Source: Halomonas sp. GFAJ-1 (GTDB lineage Bacteria > Pseudomonadota > Gammaproteobacteria > Pseudomonadales > Halomonadaceae). Taken from it: a DNA stretch of 64,000 nt. Of this stretch, positions 15,724-24,507 are shown piece after piece (positions within the stretch are counted from its first letter, which is position 1; each line of letters begins with the position of its first letter). The notes beneath the pieces were generated by a model. It was not told where the DNA came from. It saw only the letters and a list, made by a program, of their open reading frames with translations, and did no database searches. The stretch is taken from the NCBI GenBank assembly GCA_002966495.1, contig CP016490.1, positions 3,534,001 to 3,598,000 on the forward strand, written 5' to 3'. The position numbers and the translations under genes are program-made.

Positions 15724-17576
15724 GGCGCTGAATGGCGCTTTTCGTGGCTGAGTACTTCTACATCCCCTGCTTGGGCATCGCCCGTTTGTACTCGCCACTG
15801 CGCGGCGTAGTGGCCGTTAGCTTCCAATAGGATTGAGTGGCTGCCGCGCTCGGCTACTTGGCCCTGCTCAATCACTACGATTTCATCGGCGTGAACGATG
15901 GTCGAAAGCCGGTGGGCAATCATAATCACCGTGCGGCCATGGGCGATGCGTTTTAGCGAGCGCTGAATAGCCGCTTCGGTTTCGTTATCCACCGCGCTAG
16001 TGGCTTCATCTAGCACTAGAATAGGCGGATCTTTAAGCAGCGCCCTGGCCAGCGAAAGCCGCTGGCGCTGGCCACCAGAAAGCCGCACGCCCCGTTCGCC
16101 TACCGGTGTATCCAGTCCTTGAGGCAGCACTTCAATAAAGCTCCACGCCTCGGCAGTTTTTGCGGCATCGATAATGTCTGCATCCTCGGCCTCGGGTTTG
16201 CCGTAGGCGATATTGTCACGAATGCTGCCTTCGAACAGGTACACATCTTGGCTGACCAAACCAATCGCTTGGCGCAGCGAATGCATGCTGACCTCAGTGA
16301 TCGGCTGGCCGTCGACCAGTACGCGACCGTTTTCAGGGTCATAGAAACGCAGCAGTAGTTTAATCAATGTTGATTTACCGGAACCTGTCGCTCCCACCAG
16401 CGCCAAGGTATTACCAGCAGGCACGTGCAGGTCAACGCCTTTCACCCCAACTTGGCTTGTTGCGTACTGGAAGCTCACTGCCTCAAATCGCACCTCGCCT
16501 TTGATTGGCGCGGCCAGGGCCGTTGTGCTGTCGTCTTTAACCGTAATAGGCACTTCCAGCAGGTCGAGAATCCGTTTGGTGCTGGCCATAGCGCGCTCGA
16601 ACAGGTCAATCACCTGAGCGAGGCCAGTGAGCGGCCACAGCAGGCGCTGGGTAAGGAACACCAGCACACCGTAAGCGCCGACGTTCAGCGTGCCGTTCAG
16701 TGCCATCATGCCGCCGACGGTAAAAGTGGCGAGAAAGCCCGCCAGAATCGCCATGCGGATAACCGGAATAAACGCAGAACTGACTTTAATCGCTCGACGG
16801 TTGGCTTCCACATAGGCTTCGCTGGCATCGCGTAGCCGTTCGGCTTCTCGCACTTCGCTGGTAAAGCTTTTAATGGTGGCAATGCCGCTCAGGTTATTAG
16901 AAAGACGGCTGGCAAGATCACCGACCTTCTCGCGCACGTCACTGTAAAGTGGCCCGGCTTTGCGCTGGAAGAAGAACGCGCCCCAAATGATCAGCGGAAT
17001 AGGCGTAAACGCCAGCAGCGCGATGAGCGGCGAGAGCACGAAGAACACCGCGCCCACGGCCACTACCGTGACCACTACTTGAATCAGCGCGTTGGCACCG
17101 CCGTCCAGAAAGCGCTCTAGCTGGTTCACGTCATCGTTCATGGTAGCCACTAGCTGGCCGGAGCTTTTCGATTCGAAAAACGCCATATCCAATCGCTGGG
17201 CATGCTCGTAGGTGTCCTGGCGCATATCCGCCTGCAGCCGCTGGGCTAGGTTGCGCCAGAGGATTTGGAACAGGTACTCAAACAGCGACTCCCCCGCCCA
17301 AATAAAGAAGGTGAGCACCGCCAAAATGGTGATCTGCTCCTGGGGGGATTCAAACCCCAGTCGCGCTACAAAGCTGTTTTCCTGGTTCACCACTACGTCG
17401 ATGGCCACGCCAATTAGGATTTCCGGGGCGATATCGAACAGCTTGTTGATAATCGAGCACATCGTGGCAGTGATAATCTGCCGCCGATAACCTTTGGCGT
17501 AGCGCAGCAGGCGCATTAAGGCGTGGAAGCTTTGATTGACGGACGCTTTGTCGGCGCGGGTCGGGGAAGAAGCCAC
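15720..17576 (-). CDS. Fused ABC transporter, exporter fold (MsbA-like half-transporter)
   Basis: A 618-residue half-transporter: six transmembrane helices (residues about 25-320) fused to an ATPase with Walker A GATGSGKST, Q-loop VSQDVYLFEGSIRDNIAYG, signature LSGGQRQR, Walker B ILVLDEATS and the H-loop in IAHRLSTI. It functions as a homodimer or with a partner. It lies 47 bases downstream of the ferric-siderophore ATPase gene on the same strand and may be co-transcribed. Exporter-fold ABC proteins near siderophore genes can secrete siderophores or, as in YbtPQ and IrtAB, take them up; which applies here is unknown. A general lipid or drug exporter is the alternative. Confidence 0.85.
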   Translation of the reverse strand: MASSPTRADKASVNQSFHALMRLLRYAKGYRRQIITATMCSIINKLFDIAPEILIGVAIDVVVNQENSFVARLGFESPQEQITILAVLTFFIWAGESLFEYLFQILWRNLAQRLQADMRQDTYEHAQRLDMAFFESKSSGQLVATMNDDVNQLERFLDGGANALIQVVVTVVAVGAVFFVLSPLIALLAFTPIPLIIWGAFFFQRKAGPLYSDVREKVGDLASRLSNNLSGIATIKSFTSEVREAERLRDASEAYVEANRRAIKVSSAFIPVIRMAILAGFLATFTVGGMMALNGTLNVGAYGVLVFLTQRLLWPLTGLAQVIDLFERAMASTKRILDLLEVPITVKDDSTTALAAPIKGEVRFEAVSFQYATSQVGVKGVDLHVPAGNTLALVGATGSGKSTLIKLLLRFYDPENGRVLVDGQPITEVSMHSLRQAIGLVSQDVYLFEGSIRDNIAYGKPEAEDADIIDAAKTAEAWSFIEVLPQGLDTPVGERGVRLSGGQRQRLSLARALLKDPPILVLDEATSAVDNETEAAIQRSLKRIAHGRTVIMIAHRLSTIVHADEIVVIEQGQVAERGSHSILLEANGHYAAQWRVQTGDAQAGDVEVLSHEKRHSAP

Positions 17577-17623
17577 ATCGATTCCTTTTACGTTGTTATC
17601 TAGGGTGGTTAACCGTCAACACG

Positions 17624-18424
17624 TTACGCGGGTTGGCTCGCCCGCCGCACATTGGCGAGCAAAGGGCTGCCGGTATCGGGATCGAGCAGCAGCGTGCACT
17701 CCACCTGATACAGCTCCCGCACCAGCGCGGGCGTGACCACCTCTGATGGCGCACCCTGGGCAACAATTTGCCCGTCGCGCATGGCAATCAGGTGGTCGGC
17801 GTAGCGGCAGGCGCTGGCCAGGTCGTGCAGCACCATCACCACCGTGCGGCCCTGGCAGGCCAGGCCGCGCACCAGCTCGAACACCTCGATTTGGTGGCCT
17901 AAGTCTAACGCGGAGGTGGGCTCGTCGAGTAGTAAAAGCGGCGTTTGCTGGGCGATGGTCATGGCGATCCAGGCGCGCTGGCGTTGGCCGCCGGAAAGCG
18001 CTTCCAAAGGCCGGTCGGCAAGCGCTTCCAGCTCGGCAGCGGCAAGCGCATGTTGCACCACCTGTTGATCTTCCGCCGACCACTGGCGTAGCCAGCCTTG
18101 GTGGGGCTGGCGACCAAAGCGAATTAACTCAGTCACCGTCAGCCCTTCCGGCGCGACCGCCTCCTGGGGCAGTAGCGCCAGCTTGGTGGCAAGTTGGCGG
18201 GCGGGCATCTGGGCGATATCGTGGCCGTTTAACAATACGGCACCGCTATCGGGTTTGTGCAGGCGGGCAAGCCCAGAGAGCAGCGTGGATTTACCACAGC
18301 CGTTGGGGCCAACAATGGCGGTCACTTGCCCGCTGGGCAAGCTAACGCCGAGTTCGCGAATCACTTGGCGCTGGCCGTAGCTCATGCTGAGCGCATCGGT
18401 GGAAAGCGTGGGTAATGAGGTCAT
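17624..18424 (-). CDS. Ferric-siderophore ABC importer ATPase (FecE/FepC-type)
   Basis: Cytosolic ATP-hydrolysing subunit of 266 residues. Walker A GPNGCGKST, Q-loop LLPQEAVAPEGLTVTELIRFGRQPHQ (the RxPH motif typical of iron-chelate ATPases), signature LSGGQRQRAWIAM, Walker B LLLLDEPTSALD and H-loop VLHDLASACRYADH are all present. Its ATG overlaps the upstream permease stop by 4 bases. Last import component of the siderophore operon. Confidence 0.92.
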   Translation of the reverse strand: MTSLPTLSTDALSMSYGQRQVIRELGVSLPSGQVTAIVGPNGCGKSTLLSGLARLHKPDSGAVLLNGHDIAQMPARQLATKLALLPQEAVAPEGLTVTELIRFGRQPHQGWLRQWSAEDQQVVQHALAAAELEALADRPLEALSGGQRQRAWIAMTIAQQTPLLLLDEPTSALDLGHQIEVFELVRGLACQGRTVVMVLHDLASACRYADHLIAMRDGQIVAQGAPSEVVTPALVRELYQVECTLLLDPDTGSPLLANVRRASQPA

Positions 18425-19548
18425 GGGCGACTCCGGTGTGGGCGCATTAGTATCCAGAGTAGCCAGGGGCCACCCACCACGGCGGTAACAATCCCCACGG
18501 GGATCTCGATGGGGGCAAACAGCGTGCGGCCTGCTAAATCGGCCAGCACCATCACCAGGGCACCCGCCAGCGTGGCGGCTAGAATGGGTACATGGCGGGC
18601 GCTGGAGAGCGAACGGGCAATTTCAGGGCCAATCAGCGCTATCAATCCAACCGGCCCCGCCACGGCAACGGCCAGCGCGGTGAGCACCACTGAAAGTAAC
18701 AGCACCTGCAACCGCCGCGCTTTCACCGCAGTGCCTAAGCCACTGGCAATGGCATCTTTAAAGCGCAGCAGCGTGAGCGAACGGGCCAGCGCCAGCGCGG
18801 CCACCAGCCCTAGCGCCAAGCCAATGCCCAGCAGCTGTACTGCACTTGCCGGGCGAGCATTGAGGGAACCGACGGTCCAGGGGTAGGCGGCGTTGGCGGC
18901 ATCAATGGCCACCCGCGCCAACATCAGCTGCGTCACCGCGCCAAATACCGCGCCCACGCCGATGCCTGCAACAATAAAGCGGTAGCCCTGAGTGCCGCTG
19001 CCTGCGGCTAAGCCAAAGGTGAGCACGGCGGCGGTAGTCGCGCCTGCCAGCGCCATGGCGGGCGGTGCGATGCCTAACCCCAAGCCTACAATCGAAGCCA
19101 CCGCAAAGGCGGTGGCACCGTTATCAATCCCGATAATGCCAGGCGTCGCCAAACGGTTGCGGGCCAGGGTTTGCATCAGCACCCCGGCCAGCGCAAAGGC
19201 GGCGCCGGTGAAACAGGCGGCGATGAGGCGCGGCAGGCGCAGCTGCTGCACCATAAACGTTGTCATGCTATCGCCCTGCCCCACTAAGGAAGCCACCACC
19301 GCATTCGGGGAAAGCGTCACGCTCCCCAGGCTTAAATAGAGCACGCAGACGGCCAGCAGCACGGCACTAAGCCCCATATTTACTGCCACGGCGCGCTTTT
19401 CCAGCAGTACGCTCACTCCGCGGGGCAGCGCGGCACGCCAGTAGCCCTGCGGAGCCGCGACCGCCTGGGCACTCATGCTTTCATAATAAGCCGTGGAGGT
19501 GTGGGGCAGCACCACACCGCTGAGCGACTGTTTTGCCGTGTTTTTCAT
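18421..19548 (-). CDS. Iron-chelate ABC importer permease, FecCD family
   Basis: Inner-membrane permease of up to 375 residues with about ten spans in the FecCD pattern: RLPRLIAACFTGAAFALAGVLMQTLARNRLATPGIIGIDNGA, then VGLIALIGPEIARSL (the ATPase-contacting loop region) and FAPIEIPVGIVTAVVGGPWLLWILM at the end. The start is uncertain: the first ATG has no strong ribosome-binding site, and an internal ATG at 19476 would remove a non-conserved 24-residue leader. It sits between the second permease gene (24-base gap) and the ATPase gene (4-base overlap). Confidence 0.9.
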   Translation of the reverse strand: MKNTAKQSLSGVVLPHTSTAYYESMSAQAVAAPQGYWRAALPRGVSVLLEKRAVAVNMGLSAVLLAVCVLYLSLGSVTLSPNAVVASLVGQGDSMTTFMVQQLRLPRLIAACFTGAAFALAGVLMQTLARNRLATPGIIGIDNGATAFAVASIVGLGLGIAPPAMALAGATTAAVLTFGLAAGSGTQGYRFIVAGIGVGAVFGAVTQLMLARVAIDAANAAYPWTVGSLNARPASAVQLLGIGLALGLVAALALARSLTLLRFKDAIASGLGTAVKARRLQVLLLSVVLTALAVAVAGPVGLIALIGPEIARSLSSARHVPILAATLAGALVMVLADLAGRTLFAPIEIPVGIVTAVVGGPWLLWILMRPHRSRP

Positions 19549-19572
19549 AGCATCAGATAACCAAAAGGAGCG

Positions 19573-20646
19573 TTAGAGCATGGGTAGGCGTTTGGCCCGC
19601 ACCACCGCGATCAGCACCGGCGCGCCGCAGAGCGCGGTGAGCACGCCTAACGGCAGCTCGGAAGGGGCAACCACAACACGGGAGATAATATCGGCGGTGA
19701 GTACGATCAGCGGGCCGACAGGCAGGCAGAACCAGAGCGTGCGGCGAATATCCGGCCCGGCGATGGCCCGCGCCACAAAAGGCACCACGAGCCCCACAAA
19801 CGCAATCGGCCCGGCAATGGCGGTGGCCGCGCCGACTAATAGCGCCACACAACCCACGGCCAGCCAGCGAATCAGCCCAGGGCGGTGCCCTAAACCGCTC
19901 GCGGCCCTCTCCCCAAGTGCCAGCGCGGCCAGCGGCCGGGCAATCACAACAACGCCTGCCCCTGCTACTAGCAGGCTGGGCAGCACGGCCCATAAATCAT
20001 CCAACCGCCTACCCGCCAAGCTGCCTACCACCCAAAAGCGAATCTCATCGGCGGCACTCTGGTCGTAAAGCAGCATCAGAGCGCTGAGTGAACCGAGCAG
20101 CCCCGAAAACGCGGCCCCCGCTAACACTAAGCGCACCGGGTCATTCCCCACATCGCGCAGCCGAGCCACGCTGAGCACGCACACACAGCCGATGAGCGCC
20201 CCTAACTGGGCTACTGGAATGCGCAAAGTGGCCGCGCTGGCCCCTAACACCAGCGCCAGGGAAACGGCAAATGCAGCGCCTGCGCTCACGCCCAACAAGC
20301 CCGGCTCGGCCAGCGGGTTGCGGGAAACGGCCTGTAGCAGCGCCCCCGCCACGCCCAGCGCCACGCCTACCGCAATACCTATCAACGTGCGCGGTGCACG
20401 CAGCTCCCACACAATAAAACGCGCTTCCGCGTGATCGCTTCCGCTTAGCAGCCCCAGCACTTGGCGTGGACCAATACTGCCTGCGCCAATCAACAAACTA
20501 ACGACGCTCACCGCCACAAGGGCGGTGAGCAGAAGGAACATCCAGGAGCGTGGTGAGCAGCGCCTGCCGCTCACGTTGTTAGCAGCAAAGTTAGAAATAT
20601 CGTTAGCAAAGGACTTCACGGCAGCATCGTTCACGGCATCGTTCAC
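19573..20646 (-). CDS. Iron-chelate ABC importer permease, FecCD family (second subunit)
   Basis: Second membrane subunit, 357 residues. Family features include ELRAPRTLIGIAVGVALGVAGALLQAVSRNPLAEPGLLGVSAGA, IAGPIAFVGLVVPFVARAIAGPD and VVAPSELPLGVLTALCGAPVLIAVVR. A soluble, polar N-terminal leader of about 30 residues precedes the first span. The ATG overlaps the binding-protein stop by 4 bases. It presumably forms a heterodimer with the neighbouring permease. Confidence 0.92.
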   Translation of the reverse strand: MNDAVNDAAVKSFANDISNFAANNVSGRRCSPRSWMFLLLTALVAVSVVSLLIGAGSIGPRQVLGLLSGSDHAEARFIVWELRAPRTLIGIAVGVALGVAGALLQAVSRNPLAEPGLLGVSAGAAFAVSLALVLGASAATLRIPVAQLGALIGCVCVLSVARLRDVGNDPVRLVLAGAAFSGLLGSLSALMLLYDQSAADEIRFWVVGSLAGRRLDDLWAVLPSLLVAGAGVVVIARPLAALALGERAASGLGHRPGLIRWLAVGCVALLVGAATAIAGPIAFVGLVVPFVARAIAGPDIRRTLWFCLPVGPLIVLTADIISRVVVAPSELPLGVLTALCGAPVLIAVVRAKRLPML

Positions 20647-21578
20647 GGCAATAAGGCTTTCTCGATGTCGTCTAGAATCGCTTGGGCAGCCAACGGGCCG
20701 TTGGCACTGCTCCAGAGCTGGCCGTTTACCGGCACCACCCGCTCGTTCTGTACCACGTTCAAGCGGTTGAAGGCGGCGCTCTGTTTGGCGCTCTCCAGGG
20801 CGGCTTGGCCGTCATCATTGAGCGTAGCTAAGAACAGCCAATCGCCGTCTACCTGAGACAGATTTTCAAGGCTTAATACGTCGCTGTGAGCGCTGTCTGC
20901 TTTGATAAGGCCCGCATCTTGAACACCAAGCCCGACCTTTTCTAACAAGCCGGTGGCGATCAGTTGCGTCGACATCACCATCGGGCCACTGGGCATCCAG
21001 CGCGCTAAAAAGGCAGTGCCACCGACATCGGCAGCGGCAATCGCTGTCGCCAGTTCAGCGGCACGCAGGTCTACAGCGGCAATGGCGTCTTCAATCGCAT
21101 CTTCCTGGTTCAAGGCCTGGCCGAACAGACGCGCTTCGGCTTCCCAGTTATCTGCCGCCAGCGGTTGGGTGTGGGGAACCACGGTAGGCGCAATTTGCGA
21201 TAGCAGCTGATACTGCTCCTGCGGCAGTTGGGCCGCGGCTAAAATAAGGTCCGGCTGCTGGGCCAGCACTGCTTCAATATTAATTTCTCGCACGACGCCT
21301 ACAATCTCAGGGTGTTCGAGCTCGTTCGCACTGAGGTAGTCGGTCACGTATTCCGCCACGTTGTCGCCGCCACGGGTGGTCACCGCCCCTACCGGGGTTA
21401 CGCCTGCCGCCAGCGCGGCATCCAGCGCGCCTTCATACAGCGTCACCACACGCTCGGGGGCATCCGCCACCTCGACGTCACCATAAGCGGTCTCCAGCGT
21501 GCGCGCCTGAACGGTGCCCACCAGCAAGATGCTTATCAGCATCCCGAGTAAACCGCGCTGCAATAACGTGTGTCGCAT
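20643..21578 (-). CDS. Ferric-siderophore periplasmic binding protein (FecB-type)
   Basis: Periplasmic receptor of 311 residues. The signal peptide ends at about residue 25 (LVGTVQA), followed by RTLETAYGDVEVADAPERVVTLYEGALDAALAAGVTPVGAVT, a class III binding-protein opening, INIEAVLAQQPDLILAAAQ in the linker-helix region and NERVVPVNGQLWSSANGPLAAQAILDDIEK at the C-terminus. It is most like citrate/hydroxamate-type siderophore receptors; the ligand cannot be fixed. First gene of the minus-strand iron operon, with a Fur-box-like site 56 bases upstream. Confidence 0.9.
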   Translation of the reverse strand: MRHTLLQRGLLGMLISILLVGTVQARTLETAYGDVEVADAPERVVTLYEGALDAALAAGVTPVGAVTTRGGDNVAEYVTDYLSANELEHPEIVGVVREINIEAVLAQQPDLILAAAQLPQEQYQLLSQIAPTVVPHTQPLAADNWEAEARLFGQALNQEDAIEDAIAAVDLRAAELATAIAAADVGGTAFLARWMPSGPMVMSTQLIATGLLEKVGLGVQDAGLIKADSAHSDVLSLENLSQVDGDWLFLATLNDDGQAALESAKQSAAFNRLNVVQNERVVPVNGQLWSSANGPLAAQAILDDIEKALLP

Positions 21579-21633
21579 GTGTCTCTCCCAGTGAAATGCC
21601 CAGTGAAATGCTTTGCTTTAACAAACACTCCAA

Positions 21634-21648
21634 TAATAACGATTCTCA
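21634..21648 (-). promoter_or_regulatory. Candidate Fur box for the siderophore-import operon
   Basis: On the minus strand TGAGAATCGTTATTA matches the 7-1-7 Fur consensus TGATAATCATTATCA at 11-12 of 15 positions. It lies 56 bases upstream of the binding-protein start. Confidence 0.65.
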
Positions 21649-21841
21649 AAAGCACTTGCACTTCTATTCCAACGAATAGCGTGTTGCCGTTTCTGCAACC
21701 CTGGCCTTCGGCACCTTCTCAGCAGGGTAAAACGCTGATGGCATTGCGCCTTGAAGCGCCCTGTTCCATTAAGCGCAACACAATGTTCGATGAAACAACC
21801 TCGCAAGTGGGAACTTTTCTTCTTAGAATCTGAAACTCATT

Positions 21842-21856
21842 TGATAATCAATTTCA
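21842..21856 (+). promoter_or_regulatory. Candidate Fur box for the TonB-dependent receptor
   Basis: TGATAATCAATTTCA matches the 7-1-7 Fur consensus at 13 of 15 positions, with an intact left half TGATAATC. It lies 33 bases upstream of the receptor start codon, where it would block transcription when iron is plentiful. Confidence 0.65.
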
Positions 21857-21888
21857 TTGGTAAACAATACTCATATCAGGGGATCGAC

Positions 21889-24105
21889 ATGCCACGCTTT
21901 ACTCGCACCGCCCTCGTAAGCGCCATCGCGCTCAGCGTTACTGCGACGGCTCATGCCCAAGAGGCCTCTCAGAACAGCACTCAGCTTAACAATATGGTGG
22001 TCACCGCCGCCGGTTATGAGCAAACGCTGAACAATGCCCCTGCGAGTATTGCCGTAGTCACCCGTGAAGAGCTGGAACAAAAACAGTTCGCAAACATTGC
22101 TGAGGCAATTGCCGACGTGCCAGGCGTCGACGTTCGCTCAGGTACGGGCAAAACCGGCGGCCTGAACATATCGATTCGCGGTATGCCTAGCGCCTATACG
22201 CTCATCCTGATTGATGGTCGTCGTCAGAATACCTCTGGCAGCGTGACGCCCAACGGCTTTGGTGAAACGTCAACCGGCTTTATGCCGCCGCTTGCCGCGA
22301 TTGAGCGTATTGAAGTGATCCGTGGGCCGATGTCGACACTTTACGGCTCCGACGCTATGGGTGGTGTCATTAATATTATTACCCGCCGCGTAGGCGAAGA
22401 GTGGGTAGGTTCAGTAACGGTTGAGAACACTTTCCAGCAGGATCGCGATGCGGGCAATAGCTCAGCGATCAACTTATACACATCTGGCCCCTTGGTAGAA
22501 GATACTGTTGGCCTTCAGTTACGTGGTCGCCTATTCGACCGCGACAGCTCTGAGCGCATGGTTGAAAATAGCGCAGGGCGCGACCCTCGCCCAGTAGAAG
22601 CACGCAATTACTCTATCGGTGGGCGCTTAAATGTAACACCAGACGACACCAATGAATTCTGGCTAGACGCCGAGCGCTCGCGTCAAACGTATAGCAACGA
22701 CGACTGCCGCCTTGGCAGCCTTGATGGATGGGCACGCGACTGCTCAACAGAAGCTCCGGACAGTGCCTGGGGCTATAAAGATGAGTTGCGCTTCAATCGC
22801 GATCAGGTCGCTATTGGACACTCGGGGCACTACAGCGCAGGCACCTGGGAAAGCAGCGTTACCCACAGCACCACTGAGACCCTAGGCCGTACGTTGCCTG
22901 AAGGTAGCGCACCTGAATATGGTTACGAGGCCCAAGGGGGCGAAGATCGCCTGTTGGAAAACCGCGACATTATTGTTGATACCAAGTTTGTTGCCCCCAT
23001 TGGCGACCATATTGCGACGATTGGCGGCCAGTACATCGATGCCAAATTAGAAGATGGCGCAGCCGGTAACCAAGCGTTTGAACAAACCAGCTGGGCACTG
23101 TTTGCCGAAGATGAGTGGCTGTTGCGAGACGATCTCGCCTTTACCTTTGGCGGACGCTACGAACATCACGACGCTTTCGGCGGCCATTTTAGCCCACGCG
23201 GCTACCTGGTGTGGAACACAACCCCCAACTGGACGCTGAAAGGTGGCGTAAGCCGTGGCTATAAGACACCGTCGCTGAACGACCTGCATGACGGCGTGAC
23301 TGGCTTCATCGCGCAAGGCCGCACCGTCACAATTGGTTCGCCCAACCTGGAGCCAGAAAAGAGCACCAACTATGAAATTGGTGCGATTTACGACAACCAA
23401 GACGGCTTTGCAGCGGGGGCTACCGTTTTCTACAATCGTTTTACGGATCGTATTGCCAACAGCACTCCCTTACCTAACTGCCAGTTTATCGATGACAACG
23501 GCAACACCCCCAATGCGGGACTCGCCAACTGTGTCAGCGTGGGCAGCTTTACACAGCAAGAAAACTTCCGTCAGCAGATCAATATTGATAAAGCCGAAAC
23601 CCGTGGCGTCGAGCTAAACGCAAGCTATCAAATCGCCCCGGCGTGGCATGTCAGCGGCGGCTACACATTTACCGACTCTGAAGTGAAGTCCGGTGCTAAC
23701 GAAGGCCAGCTGTTAACCAACACCCCGAAACATAAGCTCACCGCTGATCTGACCTGGGCGATTAACGACCGCTGGAGCACCACACTGGAGAGCGAGTACT
23801 ACTCTTCTCGCGAGCGCTTCACTGGCACCCCAAGCGGTCAATCTGCTTCCTTGGTAGAGCAGCTTGGTAATAACCTCGATGGCTATGCACTGTTTAACCT
23901 GCGCAACTCCTACCGTTTCAGCGACAACGTGCGAGTAACCGGTACTATTTACAATCTGTTTGATAAAGACTTCACTGGTTCCGATACCTTTGAACACAAC
24001 GGTGAGACCCTGCGTGCCTACCGCTTTACTCAAACCAGTAGCTTCACCAATGGCGTAGCTCTGGATGGCCGCAGTTTCTGGGTCTCCGCCACTTACGACT
24101 TCTAA
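21889..24105 (+). CDS. TonB-dependent siderophore receptor (FepA/CirA-like)
   Basis: Outer-membrane receptor of 738 residues. The signal peptide ends at ATAHA, and the plug domain runs from about residue 30 (NNMVVTAAGYEQTLNNAPASIAVVTREELE) through LNISIRGMPSAYTLILIDGRRQN and RIEVIRGPMSTLYGSDAMGGVINIITRR, which are classic plug motifs. The 22-strand barrel follows and ends in the terminal aromatic signature (SFWVSATYDF, final Phe). Barrel motifs include GVSRGYKTPSLNDLHDG and NLEPEKSTNYEIGA. I use the ATG at 21889, preceded by AGGGGA; the frame extends to 21751 without a signal peptide. A catecholate-type ligand is suggested by likeness to FepA/CirA but unproven. Confidence 0.93.
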   Translation: MPRFTRTALVSAIALSVTATAHAQEASQNSTQLNNMVVTAAGYEQTLNNAPASIAVVTREELEQKQFANIAEAIADVPGVDVRSGTGKTGGLNISIRGMPSAYTLILIDGRRQNTSGSVTPNGFGETSTGFMPPLAAIERIEVIRGPMSTLYGSDAMGGVINIITRRVGEEWVGSVTVENTFQQDRDAGNSSAINLYTSGPLVEDTVGLQLRGRLFDRDSSERMVENSAGRDPRPVEARNYSIGGRLNVTPDDTNEFWLDAERSRQTYSNDDCRLGSLDGWARDCSTEAPDSAWGYKDELRFNRDQVAIGHSGHYSAGTWESSVTHSTTETLGRTLPEGSAPEYGYEAQGGEDRLLENRDIIVDTKFVAPIGDHIATIGGQYIDAKLEDGAAGNQAFEQTSWALFAEDEWLLRDDLAFTFGGRYEHHDAFGGHFSPRGYLVWNTTPNWTLKGGVSRGYKTPSLNDLHDGVTGFIAQGRTVTIGSPNLEPEKSTNYEIGAIYDNQDGFAAGATVFYNRFTDRIANSTPLPNCQFIDDNGNTPNAGLANCVSVGSFTQQENFRQQINIDKAETRGVELNASYQIAPAWHVSGGYTFTDSEVKSGANEGQLLTNTPKHKLTADLTWAINDRWSTTLESEYYSSRERFTGTPSGQSASLVEQLGNNLDGYALFNLRNSYRFSDNVRVTGTIYNLFDKDFTGSDTFEHNGETLRAYRFTQTSSFTNGVALDGRSFWVSATYDF

Positions 24106-24145
24106 CGCTTGAGGGTTCACTTACTGTTTCAATGCTGGCTTGCTG

Positions 24146-24170
24146 CCCCGGCCTTGTGCCGGGGTTTTTC
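24146..24170 (+). terminator. Rho-independent terminator after the TonB-dependent receptor
   Basis: CCCCGGC (24146-24152), loop CTTGT, GCCGGGG (24158-24164) and TTTTT follow the receptor stop by 40 bases. Confidence 0.85.
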
Positions 24171-24507
24171 GCTTTTGTATAAAGCGACCACTGCAGTCAC
24201 TTCCCGCTATGGTCGCGATTCAATGGATTAATCTATTTAAACGCATTCGCTTGGGCAGTATGAGCAGTGCGCGTACTCCTTACCGACTGACGCTCTCACG
24301 CACCTTCACTTATTTTAAGAAACAGCCTGTTATGACGGTGCCTTTGCTTGCCCGCTGGCCGATATAACAAAATACGGCTACTCGCTGGTGGCCGCCCTCA
24401 AGCGACAGCAATATAGGTTCAAAAAACCGGAACACAAATAGCAATTATTTTCATTCAAAAAATTAAGTGGCACAATAGCCGCCTCCGTTTCTCTAGTGGC
24501 TCCGACT
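24171..24507. other. Intergenic region with a weak Fur-box-like site
   Basis: About 340 bases without a convincing gene. The only signal I see is at 24438-24456, AT-rich and reading TGAAAATAATTGCTA on the minus strand, about 10 of 15 matches to the Fur consensus, 52 bases before the LysR start. The 75-codon frame at 24140-24367 overlaps the terminator and looks spurious. Confidence 0.35.

Noticed and set aside
17746..18345. Plus-strand open frame of 199 codons opposite the siderophore ATPase gene
   Set aside because: Composition is Arg/Pro/Gly-rich with no motif, while the minus strand has all ABC ATPase motifs.
24140..24367. 75-codon frame after the TonB-dependent receptor
   Set aside because: It begins inside a rho-independent terminator stem, has no ribosome-binding site and no recognisable sequence.
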